Below are positions 21,931 to 34,105 of a stretch of 64,000 nt of DNA, piece after piece. Each line of letters starts with the position of its first letter. The first letter of the stretch is position 1. Where the stretch lies: the NCBI GenBank assembly GCA_015179125.1, contig WHVA01000134.1, forward strand, positions 1 through 64,000, written 5' to 3'. Source of the stretch: Gautieria morchelliformis. Lineage: Eukaryota > Basidiomycota > Agaricomycetes > Gomphales > Gomphaceae. Under the pieces are notes generated by a model that was given only the letters and a program-made list of their open reading frames with translations, had not been told where the DNA came from and made no database searches. The position numbers and the translations under genes were made by a program.

Positions 21931-24900
21931 TGAGATGTGTGCCCCTGCTGCCAGTACATAACCGGTTTGCCTGTCTTGAAGTAGAGAATGAAAAGCCCCC
22001 ACACCCCTCACTTCGTACAGACCCACCGGATAAAGTCACACAAAAACCAAATCCAACACCCCATCCATCCTGCATCTGCCCTTGGGAGAGACACCTTCCG
22101 AAGCGCTATGTTGTTGCTGCCACCCCTGGCCCCAAGTCACTAGTCATTAAGGTGGAGATCCAGACGACAGATACGGCGGAAGTCAAATCCGGACCCGCCC
22201 TTGTCGATTGCGGGGCCACTGGTCAGTTTATAGAACGGGACTATGTGGAACGGAACCCACTGACCACGCGGAAGTTGCAACGTGCAATCCCGGTGTTCAA
22301 CGTAGATGGAAGCCCCAATGAGGCACGGTCCATCACAGAGATAGTAGACACAATTCTCCGCTACGATGGACACTCAGAACGTACTTCCTTTGCAGTCACC
22401 AGCCTGGGGAAGCAAGACGTCATCCTCGGGTTTACCTGGCTTCAGGAGCACAACCTGGAAATCAATTGGCAGACTCGGAAGGTACTGATGAGTCGATTCC
22501 CAGCCATGTGTCACATGTGCCGGTCAGAAGTGCGGAAGGAGCGCCAGGAGCAGCGGAAGACCGAACGGCTCATACAGACATGTCGTTCTGGCCCCCATCC
22601 ACTGCTTGCAGAAGAAGACTCGGACGTCATCCGACTCGGCCCGGAAGACACTCTGGCGGAAGGGGAGTCCTTGCTGTACGTAAACCTTCCACCAGAAGCG
22701 GAACACATCCGCACCACCGGAAATATTTCGCAACGCCTTGCTGAAGCCTCCAAGAAGCATGATAGAGTGGAGGCAGAATTCCGGAGTACCTGTGGGAGTT
22801 CGAGGACATATTTGCCAAGGAGTCGTTTGATGCCCTGCCTCCATGGAAGCTGTGGGACCATGCCATCGAGTTGGAGCCTGGGTCAAAGCCCACCAACTGC
22901 AAAGTCTACCCACTGTCACCCAAGAGCAGATAGAGCTCGATGCATTCCTTGCGGAAAACCTCCGTACAGGGAGGATCCGCCCGTCCAAGTCACCCATGGC
23001 ATCTCTGGTGTTCTTCATCAAGAAGAAGGACGGCTCGCTCAGACTTGTGCAGGATTACCGGGCCTTGAATGCGATCACGATCAAGAACCGGTACCCCATT
23101 CCACTCATTTCCGAACTAATCACACAACTCCGTGGGGCAAGGTACTTCACTAAGCTGGATGTCCGCTGGGGCTTCAATAATGTCCGGATCCGGGAGGGAG
23201 ACGAGTGGAAGGCCGCATTCCACACCAACCGAGGACTCTTTGAGCCAAGGTCATGGTCTTCGGCCTCACCAACAGTCCCGCCACGTTCCAGACGATGATG
23301 ACTGACATTTTCCGTGACATGATAGCAGAAGGGGTTGTCTGCATCTACCTCGATGACATCCTCATCTTCACAAAAACAATGTCGGAACATCGGGAAGTCG
23401 TGCGGAGAGTGCTTGAACGGCTCCGGGAATACAACCTGTGTCTCAAGCCGGAAAAGTGCGAATGTGAGCGGATGCGGATAGAGTATCTTGGGGTGATTGT
23501 GTCGGAAGGAAAGGTGGAAATGGACCCAGTCAAAGTTTCCGGTGTATCGGATTGGCCCGTGCCGCGGAACAAGAAGGAGGTCCAGGCCTTCATTGGGTTT
23601 GTCAATTTCTACTGGCGGTTGATCCAGGACTTCTCCTGCCACACCCGTGCCCTCTTCGACCTCACCAAGAAGGAGGTTGGATAGTGGTGGGGAGAGCCGG
23701 AACAGGCCTCCTTGGACAAACTCAAAGAGCTGATCACTTCCGCCCCGGTCCTGATCTTTCCCGACAACTCTTGCCCTTATCGAGTCGAGATGGATTCTTC
23801 CGACACAGCAACCGGAGCGGTCTTGTCACAACAGTCATTGGAAGATGATGGGGGATGGCATCCGATTGCCTTCTTCTCTAAAAGCCTTAGTACGGTCGAG
23901 GGGAACTATGAGATCCATGACAAGGAGATGCTGGCAATCATCTGGGCGCTGGAGGAGTGGCGACACTTCTTCGAGGGTGCTCTATGCCCATTTGAGATCT
24001 GGACAGACCACAAGAACCTCGAGTATTTCCGCACATCTAAGAAGTTGAACCAACGACAAGCACGGTGGTCCCTACACCTGTCCCGGTTTGACTTCATGCT
24101 CCACCACCGCCCCGGCTGCACCATGGGCAAGCCCGATGCCCTATCCCGCCGTGCGGATCATGGAAGTGGAAGTGGAGACAATGCGGATATGACACTTCTC
24201 CGCCCTAGTCTCTTTGCAATCTGCACCCTAGAGGGATGACTGCAGTTGGGGTGGAAGCGGAAATGCTCCGGGACATCCGGAGGCAGTACCGGAATGGAGA
24301 GAAGGAGGAGTCGGTGGTGAAGGCGGTGGAGGAGCTTCGGAACGGGCAGTCACGGTCTGTACAGGCAGCAGAATGGTCGGAACGTGATGGACTGCTCCAC
24401 TTCAGAGGCAAGGTCTATGTTCCAGGTGGGGCAGACCTCCGCCGTCGCATCGTGTCCCAGCACCATGACACACGGGTCGCTGGGCATGCTGGCAGGTCGA
24501 AGACGCTTGAGTTAGTGGCTCGGAACTACTGGTCGCCTCAGATGTCCCGCTACATTGGACAGTACGTGAAGATGTGTGACCTTTGTCTCCAAACCAAAGC
24601 GCAACGACATCCACCTGTCGGAGAAATTGTTGCACTCCCGACTCCAGAATCCCGCTGGGACACCATCAGTGTCGACTTCATCGTTGAACTCCCAGAGTCT
24701 CATGGCTACGACGCGATCATGAACATCGTGGATTCGGTAAGCAAGGTGTCCCACTTCATTCCGATGCACATGACGATCACCGCCCTCGGAGCGGCCCGCC
24801 TGTTCCTTGCACATGTCTGGAAGTTGCATGGGCTCCCGAAGAAAGTTATTTCCGACCGAGGTCCGCAGTTTGTCGCGGAACTGACTCGGGAGCTCTACCA

Positions 24901-25790
24901 CCTGCTCGCATAAAGCTGGATACCACCACAGCGTACCATCCGCAGGGTGACGGACAGACGGAATGGGTCAATCAGGAGTTGGAGCAATATCTCTGCCTCT
25001 TTGTCAATGAGAGGCAGGATGAATGGGATGAGTTACTTCCACTGGTGGAATTACAATACAACAACCATGTACATTCCGCCACACAACAGACTCCCTTCAT
25101 GCTGGACTCCGGCCGACACCCGCGGATTGGCTTCGAACCACACCAGGCTGAGTCCTGACTCGAGACGGTCAATGAGTTCCGAGACCGCATGGACTCCACC
25201 CTTTCAGAAACCAAGTCGGCCCTTGCGAAGGCCAAGGATGACATGGAAAGGCACTACAACCAGCGCTGGGTTCCTGCCCCAGAGTACCAAGTTGGAGACA
25301 AGGTGTATCTAGATGCAAGTGACATCTGCACCACACACCCTTCGCAGAAGCTTGCCCACCGCTACCTTGGGCCCTTCACAGTGATGCGGAGGGTTGGACT
25401 GAATGCATACCCCCTCTGACTTCCAATGTCCATGTCCCGCCTCCACCCCGTCTGCAACATGGTGAAGTGACTCCTTATGCTTGAGGACCCAATTCCAGGT
25501 CGGAAGGCTCATCCGCCACCTCCGCCGTAAATTGTAGATTGGGAAGAGAACTCTGTGGTGGAACGGATCCTGGACAGCCGGTTTGTGCGAGGACGACTCC
25601 AATTCCTCGTGAAATGGGAAGGGTATGGGTATGAGGCGAATTCGTGGGTCCCGGAGCAAGATGTTTCCGCTCCAGACAAACTCCGTGAGTTCTATAGGAC
25701 ACACCCTGGTGCCCCTTGCCGAATCCGCTCGCTGGCTTTTCAATCCCTCGTGTCCCGTGCTTCGAGGATGCAGCACGCTAGAGGGGGGGT
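21930..25790 (+). pseudogene. Element C Pol (PR-RT-RH-IN-chromodomain)
   Basis: Protease ALVDCGATGQFIERDYV (about 22200-22248) and VILGFTWLQEHNLEINW. RT fingers [19 protein letters not shown], palm CIYLDDILIFTK (about 23340-23375, YLDD intact), RNase H VEMDSSDTATGAVLSQQ and WTDHKNLEYFRTSK. Integrase zinc motif HHDTRVAGHAG ... CDLCLQTKAQRHPP, catalytic D in ISVDFIVELP, D in ISDRGPQFV, E in GDGQTEWVNQE. C-terminal chromodomain VERILDSRFVRGRLQFLVKW (about 25558-25630). Breaks include frame shifts near 22840, 23250 and 24910 and stops at 23682, 24237, 25158 and 25418. RNA-directed mobilisation by its own proteins is no longer possible. Confidence 0.92.
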
Positions 25791-25792
25791 GA

Positions 25793-26219
25793 TGTCAGGG
25801 GACACCCTGTTTTCCATTTCCAGTTCTGACACCACACCCAGTTCCGACTCCATTTCCGACTCCGCTTCCAGTTCCGATTCCATCTCCGCCCCCGCTTTCA
25901 GAAATGATTCCGCTTCTGGGAGAACTTCCACCAGTTCTGTTTGCCTTGCCAGTTCCACTCCAATTTCCGACTTCCACTCTCGGAACAGTGTCGGAAATCA
26001 AGCGACTCCCGTAATAGGTGGCATCAAGGGTTGATCAAGGGTCAGAGAGGTCAGGAGGATGCAGGGTTGATGGTGGGTGCCAAGTGTTGTCCCTGGCTGC
26101 GCAGCGTAGTATAATACGGGCTCGCTGGCATTGGGGGTCCTTAGACTTTTCTCTTTGGATTTCCCCTTGTCAGTTGTGTGGTAGTGTGCTCTCCACAACC
26201 AGCCAGGGTTTCCCTTACA
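25793..26219 (+). repeat. Element C 3' LTR
   Basis: 427 bp, equal in length to the 5' LTR, with about 20 scattered substitutions, mostly transitions. Followed directly by the GTTAC target duplication. Confidence 0.93.
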
Positions 26220-27365
26220 GTTACTCAACCATATTCTGTCCATCTCCTCCCAAAAGCTGCCGAATGGGAATATCCACCGAGGTCTTCAGTTTTACGTGTA
26301 CAGTCGGGAAATGGCTGAAGGACTTGACAAAGACTCCCCCCTAAAACCAGACCTTGTTGGTTGTCAGTCTGTTGGTGAGAGCCGAGGCTCGAAGCCGAAG
26401 CTCTCATGGAACGAGGCTGAAATTTGCGTAGAGGTGAAGAATAACTGGCCTGGTTTGATCCTGCAGTCAAGCACGTACGCACGCTGTATGTTCACACACC
26501 GATTGGATAGACTCTTCATCACTGTTATCCATTTCAACAACACAACGATGGGGGTGCACTTCGGATTTTATTCTCGCATGGGTCTGGTTGTTATGCCGGA
26601 ACTTGACCTCTCGAAGGAGGGAGGCTTTAAAGGATTTGTCCGCGGAGTGGTTGGGATTAATTCTTGGACCGACACAAACCACGCTGGAATCGATACTACT
26701 CGTACCATCACAGAGATTGCGATTCCTGAGAGGGGTATATTCAAGATTTTGAAAACACTTTGTGACCGACGTTGCGTTTGCGGACGAGCAACGCGTGTGT
26801 ATCTTGTGGTCAAGAAGGGTGCGTTTTGATGTTTAGAGATCTGGGCCAGTAGTTAACAATCGGGTTTGAAGGTGCAACCGCCACCAATGGTTCTCATGCT
26901 CAACCTCCGTCCACTCACCGGTATAACTTACGAAGTCACCAACCCCCACGTTCTCAGCCTAGAAAAGAGACTGACGGTCGAGAACCCTTGAGGTTGAAGG
27001 GAGGCATATCTTTTCTCCTTCCGGACACTGTCATTCTGAAAGATTCATGGCCATTGAAAACCCATAACAAAGAAGGCACAATGTTTGGAGCATTATCGGG
27101 TGGATTTGGACTGCCAGACATCCTTGTCTCATACCCTGTCGAGGACGGAATGGATAAGCTCATACCTGATGACACAACGTATTGGCCCGCGTGTGCGCCA
27201 GAGCCATACGCCGGGGTTAAGCCTGACAAAGGAATACATATGCGATCTGTTTTTGGGACCCGAGGGACATCACTGCGAGCTGCACAAAGTCCTCGATTGC
27301 TCGTGCGTTGCATAGTGCACGCCATGTTGGGTATGTGAACAAAGAGGGCATCGGACATGATTTAC

Positions 27366-28041
27366 TGTTACGACCGTTCATTTCCGACTTCCGACCCTCA
27401 GTTCCGCAAGACCTTCCGCCCCTCCGATATTTCCGCAACACCTTCCGCCCCTCCGATATTTCCGACATTCCTCCCCTTGTACATTTCACTTGTTCTTTCG
27501 ACTCTATTACTCGGACCCACCGGACCCACCTCACCATTCATCAAGACCACATGTCCGGCCCTCCTTGTGTTTCGTTGTCAGATATGTTTTCCCGACCCCT
27601 TGTTCTTTGCCATTGTTCTACCTTACCTTGAACCCCCCTTGTAGTCCCATTGTTCCCAATTAGTTAGTTCCCACGCATTGTCTACTCGACTTCTGCTTCC
27701 CCCGGAATTTGCTTAGTACCATACCATTACCTGTTGTCTCAGCTCTTTGTATAAAAGCCTGTCATGTATGTCTCTTATTCTGCAATCAGATAATCACCTT
27801 CGATATGTTATTTCCTTCGCTCCATCTCCTGTTCTTAGCACAGCGAGTCTAGCAAGACCTCAGTCTATCCGCCTTCCGCCTCGGTTCCGACTCAAGTTCC
27901 GACCAACCTCTAGTTCAGTACATTCCAGTTTCCGACTCATTTCCGAAATACTTAGGACGATAGTTCATTGGGGGCGCAACCTACAAGTTGAAGCTGCTGT
28001 CCTTTCCAGTTCCGACTTAGTGGAAATCTCAATACGTAACA
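27366..28041 (+). repeat. Solo LTR, family H, copy 1, within a FunK1 intron
   Basis: 676 bp with inverted ends TGTTACG...CGTAACA, flanked by perfect TTTAC duplications at 27361-27365 and 28042-28046. A TATAAAAG box near 27751 gives plus orientation. Rich in TTCCGAC/TTCCGCC units. Without the LTR and one TTTAC, the surrounding intron would be a normal-size GTATGT...GACAG intron of about 54 bp. A second copy is at 44096-44768 in opposite orientation. Confidence 0.92.
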
Positions 28042-28844
28042 TTTACCTATAATGGTGATTGACAGGGCATTTTGGGCTGTTTAAGAACGGCTGGTTGCAC
28101 CACGATGTAAGCGTCGGGAACGTCATGCTGATGGATGAAGCTGAGTGGCCGCCTGTGGCAGAGTACGTACCGTCTTTCGCATCAGTCCTTTCTTTTTTTT
28201 ATGTTTTCTTCAGTTTTGCCGTGACTCGAGAAGTTACTAGATGTGTGGGATTCATATGCGATGGGGACCAGGCGATTCGTTGGATGGATCAGAAGCGGTA
28301 ATTAGCAAAGCATCGCTCGGTGGGTCTTTAGTTGTTGTGTGAGGCTTGTGATTTACATGGCTCTAGGGTACGCTGCCTTTCATGTCTCAGGCGCTGATTG
28401 TTGCTTGGGACTATGGAACGCAAGTTGTGCACCAAGTAATTGATGACCTGGAGTCGTTTATATGGGTTTTATTTTGGTCGATTCTGGAGATTCTGGAGAC
28501 CAAGGGGGCACTTGCGCCACTAGAACTGAATTACCGTCAAACGATGCTCTCCGACAAGTTACCTGTGTTACAAGCTAGGGGAAGTTTCCTTGATAGGTTA
28601 AAGCAACAGGATGCCGCGAAAAAATTCTCCATGGCCTTGAAGCCATTCTTCAACCTCTTGATTCAATGGTTAACGCTTTCTCGGGAGACTGCTCTGGAAT
28701 GGCTGAAACCAGACTTCATTAAGGTCGTATTTTCGGACCCCGATGAGTACACTTTACAGGCCACCAAGCAATACAAGCAGTATGTAATGATTGGGCTTGA
28801 ATCTCTTTCAGACCTGCCAGAGAGTTGGGATTATGTTAATGAGG

Positions 28845-28936
28845 GGGAAATGACAGGTGAAGAGAGAGTCGAGGCGGGGGAAATGACAGGTGAGAAGAGA
28901 GTCGATGCGGGGGAAATGACAGGTGAAGAGAGAGTA
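28845..28936 (+). repeat. 33-36 bp triplicated repeat in the FunK1 3' exon
   Basis: Three near-identical copies of a unit containing GAAATGACAGGTGAAGAG, the last one just before the stop codon. Encodes the 11-residue acidic repeat at the kinase C-terminus. Confidence 0.85.
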
Positions 28937-29130
28937 TGAGCTGGGAAAGACCGCATGTAACGCATGACATATAATATTATGAGACCCTGTAGCCACTGTA
29001 GGAAGAGTGGGAACTTACAATGAGTACTTTTTGCACTACTAAGTGTTGTTTACCAATATCATCCATCACATTGCAGATAATTTTCAACATTCTGACAACA
29101 AAAAAATTACATTACAGTAGTACAACTGCA

Positions 29131-30336
29131 CTACAGATAGCCACAGTCCTTCATCCACCCTCGCGCATGTCTGCGTGTAATCCGATCCAGTGCCTCGTAG
29201 AGAAACATGAATAGCTCAGCCTTCTCCTTACTTGCAACACATGCACGGAACTTGGTACCATGACGTCTGAGGTGAGCTTTGATGAAGGAAAATGATTCTT
29301 CGATCAGGTTGAGATCGGGCGAGTACGGCGGAAGATACATCAGTTTGATTCCTCTGCAAATGCAAGATTAGACACTAGTGAAAACAGTTTATAATGGTAA
29401 AAACCTTTGGGCACATAAGAGTGAGACCTCAGGTATGTGGTGAATGGCGCAGTTATCCATAACAAGAATGCTCCGTGGTGCTGGGTAAGGGTTCATTACC
29501 TCTAAAAGGGCCTTCAGAAACCCAAGGAACTCTGGACCGACGTATGCCCCTAATTTGATATGGCTATAGATGATTCCATCTTGTGAGAGCGCCAGAAGGA
29601 TTGAAAATCTGAGTGGATATTAGCGATACAATAATGGAGGCCCGTGCACAAATCACTACCTTTCGCCCCTTTGGAAATGTGCTGGCACTCGAGGCCTACA
29701 TCCCTTGTAAGCCCATCCCATTAGTCTATACGTTGTGCGAAGGTCAATTGTGCTTTCATCTGTGAAAACCAAATGGTCCGGTGGTTCACTACCAATACGA
29801 AACTGGAAAGCAGTCCGCGAGGCTTCACTGTGCTCTGCGGCTGCCCGTGAAAGCTGGATTGGAGACAAATATAAAGGTTGTCATTATTCGAGGATTTAAT
29901 GACTCACTTTCTTTCTTTGCAAGCCAAGATGTCGAAGTGTCCTCCAGACAGTTGATATACTTACTAAAATACCATGCTGCACCTCTAGCTCTTCGACAAG
30001 CTCATTGAGGTAAAGATCGGGCGAGCGTTCAAGAAGCGTAAGAAGAAACTGTTATAAAATAAAATAAGCTACAGCTAAACACAGACATGAATTACTTACT
30101 TCACTCTGAGCTGAGGTCATTTTTGACCCATGAGATAGCCGCTTTGGCTCTGCCACGACATCTCCAACATCCCGCCAGAGTTTGATTGTGCATTGAACTA
30201 CACTTAATGACATATCGAGGTCAATTGTAATATCAGTGGATTTCTTGTTGAGCTTGAATTTTTGGTGTATAACGCGATCCCGCAGATCCTTGCTGTACAT
30301 GTGACGAACAGGTTTAGGGTTGCCAGGGCGAGGCAT
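29131..30336 (-). CDS. Tc1/mariner-type DDE transposase, intact five-exon gene
   Basis: Minus-strand exons 30336-30100, 30048-29908, 29853-29660, 29608-29405 and 29353-29131, all with GT-AG introns of 51-54 bp, sum to 999 nt, a 332-residue protein without internal stops. An N-terminal helix-turn-helix region ([33 protein letters not shown]) is followed by the catalytic domain: D in [12 protein letters not shown] in [12 protein letters not shown] and E in [16 protein letters not shown]. This is the IS630/Tc1/mariner superfamily (DDE_3-like endonuclease). It cuts and pastes its element at terminal inverted repeats, which I could not identify on either side. It lies immediately downstream of the FunK1 gene, tail to tail. 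Whether it is still mobile depends on the missing ends. Confidence 0.85.
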
Positions 30337-30960
30337 ATGAGCGGTGGTGTGGGTAGTACATACGAGGAGAACGGAAGTTCCCGAAGCACACACCCTGACC
30401 AAGAATTCTATGACATGAATCATGCGACAGCATTTGCACCCTTACTCCCAATGCTGAACCCCAACTCAAGTGTAATTTTCAGGTGTTGAATGGCGAGTAT
30501 CCCATTTTTATTGGTGAGTTTGCTACTTATGCTTACTTTACATCCTCGCTGAAAGGGCTGTCACGTGTCCCAACTACAAGTCCACCATTGTGACTTGAAG
30601 CGCCCCTTCTACTCGTACAAGCACGAGCAGGTCCTTCCTGTCGTCCACCCGCACCCCACCCAACCGTGGCTCCATCACTCCTACCGTCAACACCCTCGCG
30701 ATGACCACCGCCACATCCCGCGCCTCTACGCACTACTGCAACACCAACCGCGGCGACGCCCTCGCACGCCTCGAGGGCCGCCAGCCCAGTCGTGTCACGT
30801 CCGTGCTCCTGTCCCTCTACCAGCTGCCGTTTGGGCCAGTATCCCCCATGTCCCCTGCGTGGAGTCCCCTGGGTGTCAAGGTGTGTCGACCCCCCCGCAC
30901 CCTGCTAACCGTATGCCCAGTCTCCTCACGATGAGCTCCGTGTCGTCTGTGCTGAAATCG
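30337..30960 (+). other. Upstream part of R1 copy 2, weak coding signs
   Basis: GC-rich, open plus frames with no recognised domain (for example MTTATSRASTHYCNTNRGDA and VTSVLLSLYQLPFG). It has no counterpart at R1 copy 1, so it may be unique sequence or a longer version of the element. A GTAAGC/CAG pair could indicate introns, but I cannot support a model. Confidence 0.3.
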
Positions 30961-31945
30961 CACCCGCGCCTGCACACGTACCTGCACCCTTACCTGCACC
31001 TGCACCTGCACCTGCACCTGCACCCGCTGCCGCCCGCTTCCCCACCACCCCGTCCTCCTACACCAGCACGCCCACCTCCGCCCCCACGTCCTTTGCGTCG
31101 CCGCCCAACCCGTCCCTGCACCCACACCCACACCCGCACCCGCACCTGCACCTGCACCCGCACCCGCACCCGCACCCGTCCCTGCACCCGCACCCGCACC
31201 ACCCGCACCTGCACCTGCACATGCACCTGCATCTGCACCCGTACCTGCACCCGCACCTGCACCTGCACCCGCCGCCGCCCGCTCCCCCACCACCCCCTCC
31301 TCCTACACCAGCTCGCCCACCCCAGCCCCTCCGCACCCCTCACCCCACCGCATACGTGTGCGCCCCCGCGGTTTCCAAGCTCAAGAACGTGTCAGGATCG
31401 GCGAAGTTGCCTTATGGTGCATTGGCACTCGGTGCAGAAGGGATCAAAGATGCTATTACGAACTTTGATGACGTGTATGTTCCACGTTATATGATCCCTC
31501 AGATTTTCAGGGCTTATGATACACAGGAGGAAATCCGACATCGAGAATGAACGCCTGCGGTCAGATCTCACTGATACAATGTCAGAAGAAGCTAAGCCCT
31601 TCATCTCCAATCCTATGACACCCTCTTCTGGAGATTCTCCTGTAGTGGGTTCTCACCATTAGTACAAAGTAGCAAACAAAATTAAAACCTGCATTGAACT
31701 ACATACAGTAAGCTAAGCTTGACATTGTTCGCCCCTCAGCACCCAAAATGCAAAATAAAAAATGCTTGTTTTATTTGGATTTTTTATTTCTATGCCCTAG
31801 CTATGGTCCACATAGCTTCAGATATGAAATTTAAAGCGAATCGGAGCGATATCAAGCAAGATATTGTTGTTCGAAGTTTGAGCGCTAAAACGGAAGCAAA
31901 TCCGACGTGCGCCTTAGGTACTGCAAACGGGTGTAAAGAATAAAA
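30960..31945 (+). repeat. Dispersed repeat R1, copy 2, with GCACCC/GCACCT array
   Basis: About 320 bp of imperfect hexanucleotide repeats (CTGCACCTGCACCTGCACC and related, 30960-31280) run into an open frame that ends at 31550 (FDDVYVPRYMIPQIF, EEIRHRE), then about 400 bp of AT-richer sequence to AAACGGGTGTAA near 31940. Inverted relative to copy 1 at 8594-9420. The hexamer array is longer here. The copies differ mainly at non-silent sites, arguing against a maintained protein. Confidence 0.75.
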
Positions 31946-34105
31946 CCACATGATTATTATCAGTGCTACTACTATAAAGCCGTACTACTTTGAGCCAGAG
32001 ATACATTGCGAGACAGAAGTGTCAGACTGTCATACCAAACTGCATATGCCCTTCGTGTGTTAACATAGACAAACAGCTCAAGCATGGCCTGAGGCACCCT
32101 CTGTATTTTCTCTCGCCTGCACCCATTTTCTTCATTGAAAAACACTCCTCAACACCCCTTTCCAGTCACACAGCCGTGGATATTCATGGAAAATTATGGT
32201 GAGGTCGTGATTCACTCACAATGTGCAACGACCTGACCATAATCACAAGAGTTTTCTATGGTGAAGACCTTGCTGGCGATCGAAGGTTCTGCAAGTTGGA
32301 GCCTTGGGTGGCCAGCAAGGTTTTCACCACAGCAGTCCCAGGAGAGTGGTACGTCCCCATCGACGATTGGATGGACGTCGATGAAGAATGAGAAGTTTCC
32401 CCATTCCCTCTTGCCTTCTGACCAAGATCAGAGTGACCATATGGATATTGATGATGAGGATGTCGACTGTTCCCTCGAGATTCTGAGGATATCGGCCATC
32501 TTGGAGATGCTCGATATGACCTCAGAGTCACGTTGTGGATCTGGGAACAGCATTGCAGGTTTCCCATCGCATTGGTGATCAATAGATATAATCAATTAAT
32601 GCACTCAAAGACGGTATCTAACTTCATTCAAAATCCCCAGGGCTTCATCAGGAAGTGTCCCTGTGCGGCACGTGGGAGCGACCATCAGTACACTTCCCGC
32701 TACCAGAGTCGATGGGTGGAAACCGCCCCTAGACCAATGCTCATGCACCGCTCTCGTCAAGCATTAGCAACTGCCACCGGCAATACAACTACTCAAAGAT
32801 TTGAAGGCTTGAAAAACATCACGCTGAGAGTACGCGAATACGAATTCTTGCCTTGTTGTGGTTCACCTTGTCCGCCAGCTTTTCCAAGAAAGGGGTACGC
32901 CCCTTGCAACAGTCGTGCTAGGTTCATGGATAGTTTGGCATTCACGAACCGCCCAGGCGAGAACGGGAGAGTCCCATTGTGAGCTTGAACTGCTCTCGCA
33001 TGAAGGCCTTCGGCGGGGCATTGAGAATGTGGCAGAGATACCAGAATCCCCACAGCTGAGGCACGCTGCCACTCTGCCTCAGAGGCTGATCCAGCATGCT
33101 AGATACACAGCGGCTAAAAGCAGATCTTAGCAGACAGGGAGGAGCCAAAGTCCTCTTTCGAGTGCCGACACCAGCTGCGTCTTGGGGACATGCATTGCGT
33201 ACCTGATCATTTTGACCACCCCGATGCCCACCCTTGAGAAGTGTTGACAACCCCCTCTCGAGAGGATCCACACCCTTGCCATTATTTTCTTAGACGATGC
33301 CCCAGCTGGCCTAGCACGGTCTGTGCCTTCGTCCACCAAAACTGAACCATCCCTGCGGGTGACTCAGATCCCGAGGACGAAACGCAAGGTCCTCATACAC
33401 CTAAGACAGGAGAGAAGTGGGCTTGCCTCCTTTCTTACCATTGGAACATGTAATCGGAACTTGGATCGTGGGTCTTGGGGCTTTATGGAAGAGTTGCTTT
33501 CTTCAGGCTGGTTGATACAACTACCATTCAGCCAGCTCATTGCCATGAAGAGAGAGAGGGTTGAATAGAAGGTCACTGGGGATCTCTGGTTGTGGATGTC
33601 ATCGGGACAGCAAGGGTAGATCCACTATTTCGGCGGTTCGCATCAATCGACCTTCCGGCGTGTCGAGGGCACCATAATCAACACACTGCCTTTCCTTTTG
33701 AGGAGGCAGGAGGTTTTGAAGGGTGCCATAAGGCCTCTTCCAGGCACTTTGGCACGATGCTTTGGATGACATGCTGTGGGTGGCTCCTGAAGAGACAGTG
33801 GATCTGGTTCCAGTGCTGTTGAGGGATGGGGTTGTCTGTCATACGAAGATATGAGCTGAGGCAAATTGCCATAATAAAACAGCATACAGGACATCCCCTG
33901 ATTAAAAAAACCCTTTCATGAGCCCCCTGACCCTTTGGAGGAGGTCTTTCACGTCTGGGAAACAAGCCACTGCCTTAAATATATGATGCTATGTTAGCTA
34001 TGTCACAGAGGTTCCCCGACGACGAGTTACAATGCGGCCATCAGGAAACAGATGGAAACGCAGCCAATTTTCACTGCTGACTCAAGAGACACCTGACCTG
34101 CGGCC
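31946..34105. other. Unassigned stretch, no recognised gene
   Basis: Several open frames of 70-150 codons exist on both strands. None shows a domain I recognise. The most protein-like reading is on the plus strand near 32230-32390 (LTIITRVFYGEDLAGDRRF, EPWVASKVFTTAVPGEWYV), ending at a stop at 32389. Probably decayed gene or transposon sequence. Confidence 0.35.

Larger units (their letters stand above)
20145..26219 (+). mobile_element. Chromovirus element C, full length with perfect target duplication
   Basis: Two 427-bp LTRs (20145-20571 and 25793-26219, TGTCAGGGG...CCTTACA) flanked by GTTAC at 20140-20144 and 26220-26224. A purine tract (AGAGGGGGGGTGA) precedes the 3' LTR. Internal order gag, protease, RT, RNase H, integrase, chromodomain. 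By eye the LTRs differ at about 20 positions (roughly 95% identity), so the insertion is not very recent. Frameshifts and stops break gag-pol in at least six places. It is inserted in a coding exon of the FunK1 gene. Confidence 0.95.
19823..28939 (+). pseudogene. FunK1-type fungal protein kinase gene, disrupted by element C
   Basis: Exons: 19823-20144, 26225-26818, 26872-27330, 28066-28162, 28241-28297 and about 28367-28939. Removing element C and one GTTAC joins ARLEWL to LNHILSIS in frame. Kinase landmarks: NGWLHHDVSVGNVML (catalytic loop; HHD where typical kinases have HRD), FICDGDQAIRW (position of the DFG-type metal-binding motif), GTLPFMS and VIDDLESFIWVLFW, characteristic of the fungal FunK1 family. 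The last intron junction (28297/28367) leaves a one-base frame mismatch in my model, so it may carry an additional lesion or use another site. The C-terminus ends in three copies of an 11-residue repeat (GEMTGEERVEA). The 5' ATG follows a plausible intergenic stretch. FunK1 genes are expanded in mushrooms; substrate unknown. Confidence 0.8.

Noticed and set aside
28940..30600. Terminal inverted repeats of the intact Tc1/mariner-type gene
   Set aside because: I compared both flanks by eye and found no convincing inverted match with TA duplication.
30565..31494. 309-codon His/Pro-rich frame as a gene
   Set aside because: It spans the hexanucleotide array, where every frame is open. The conserved tail is in the same frame, but its two copies differ mainly at non-silent sites, so coding is not supported.
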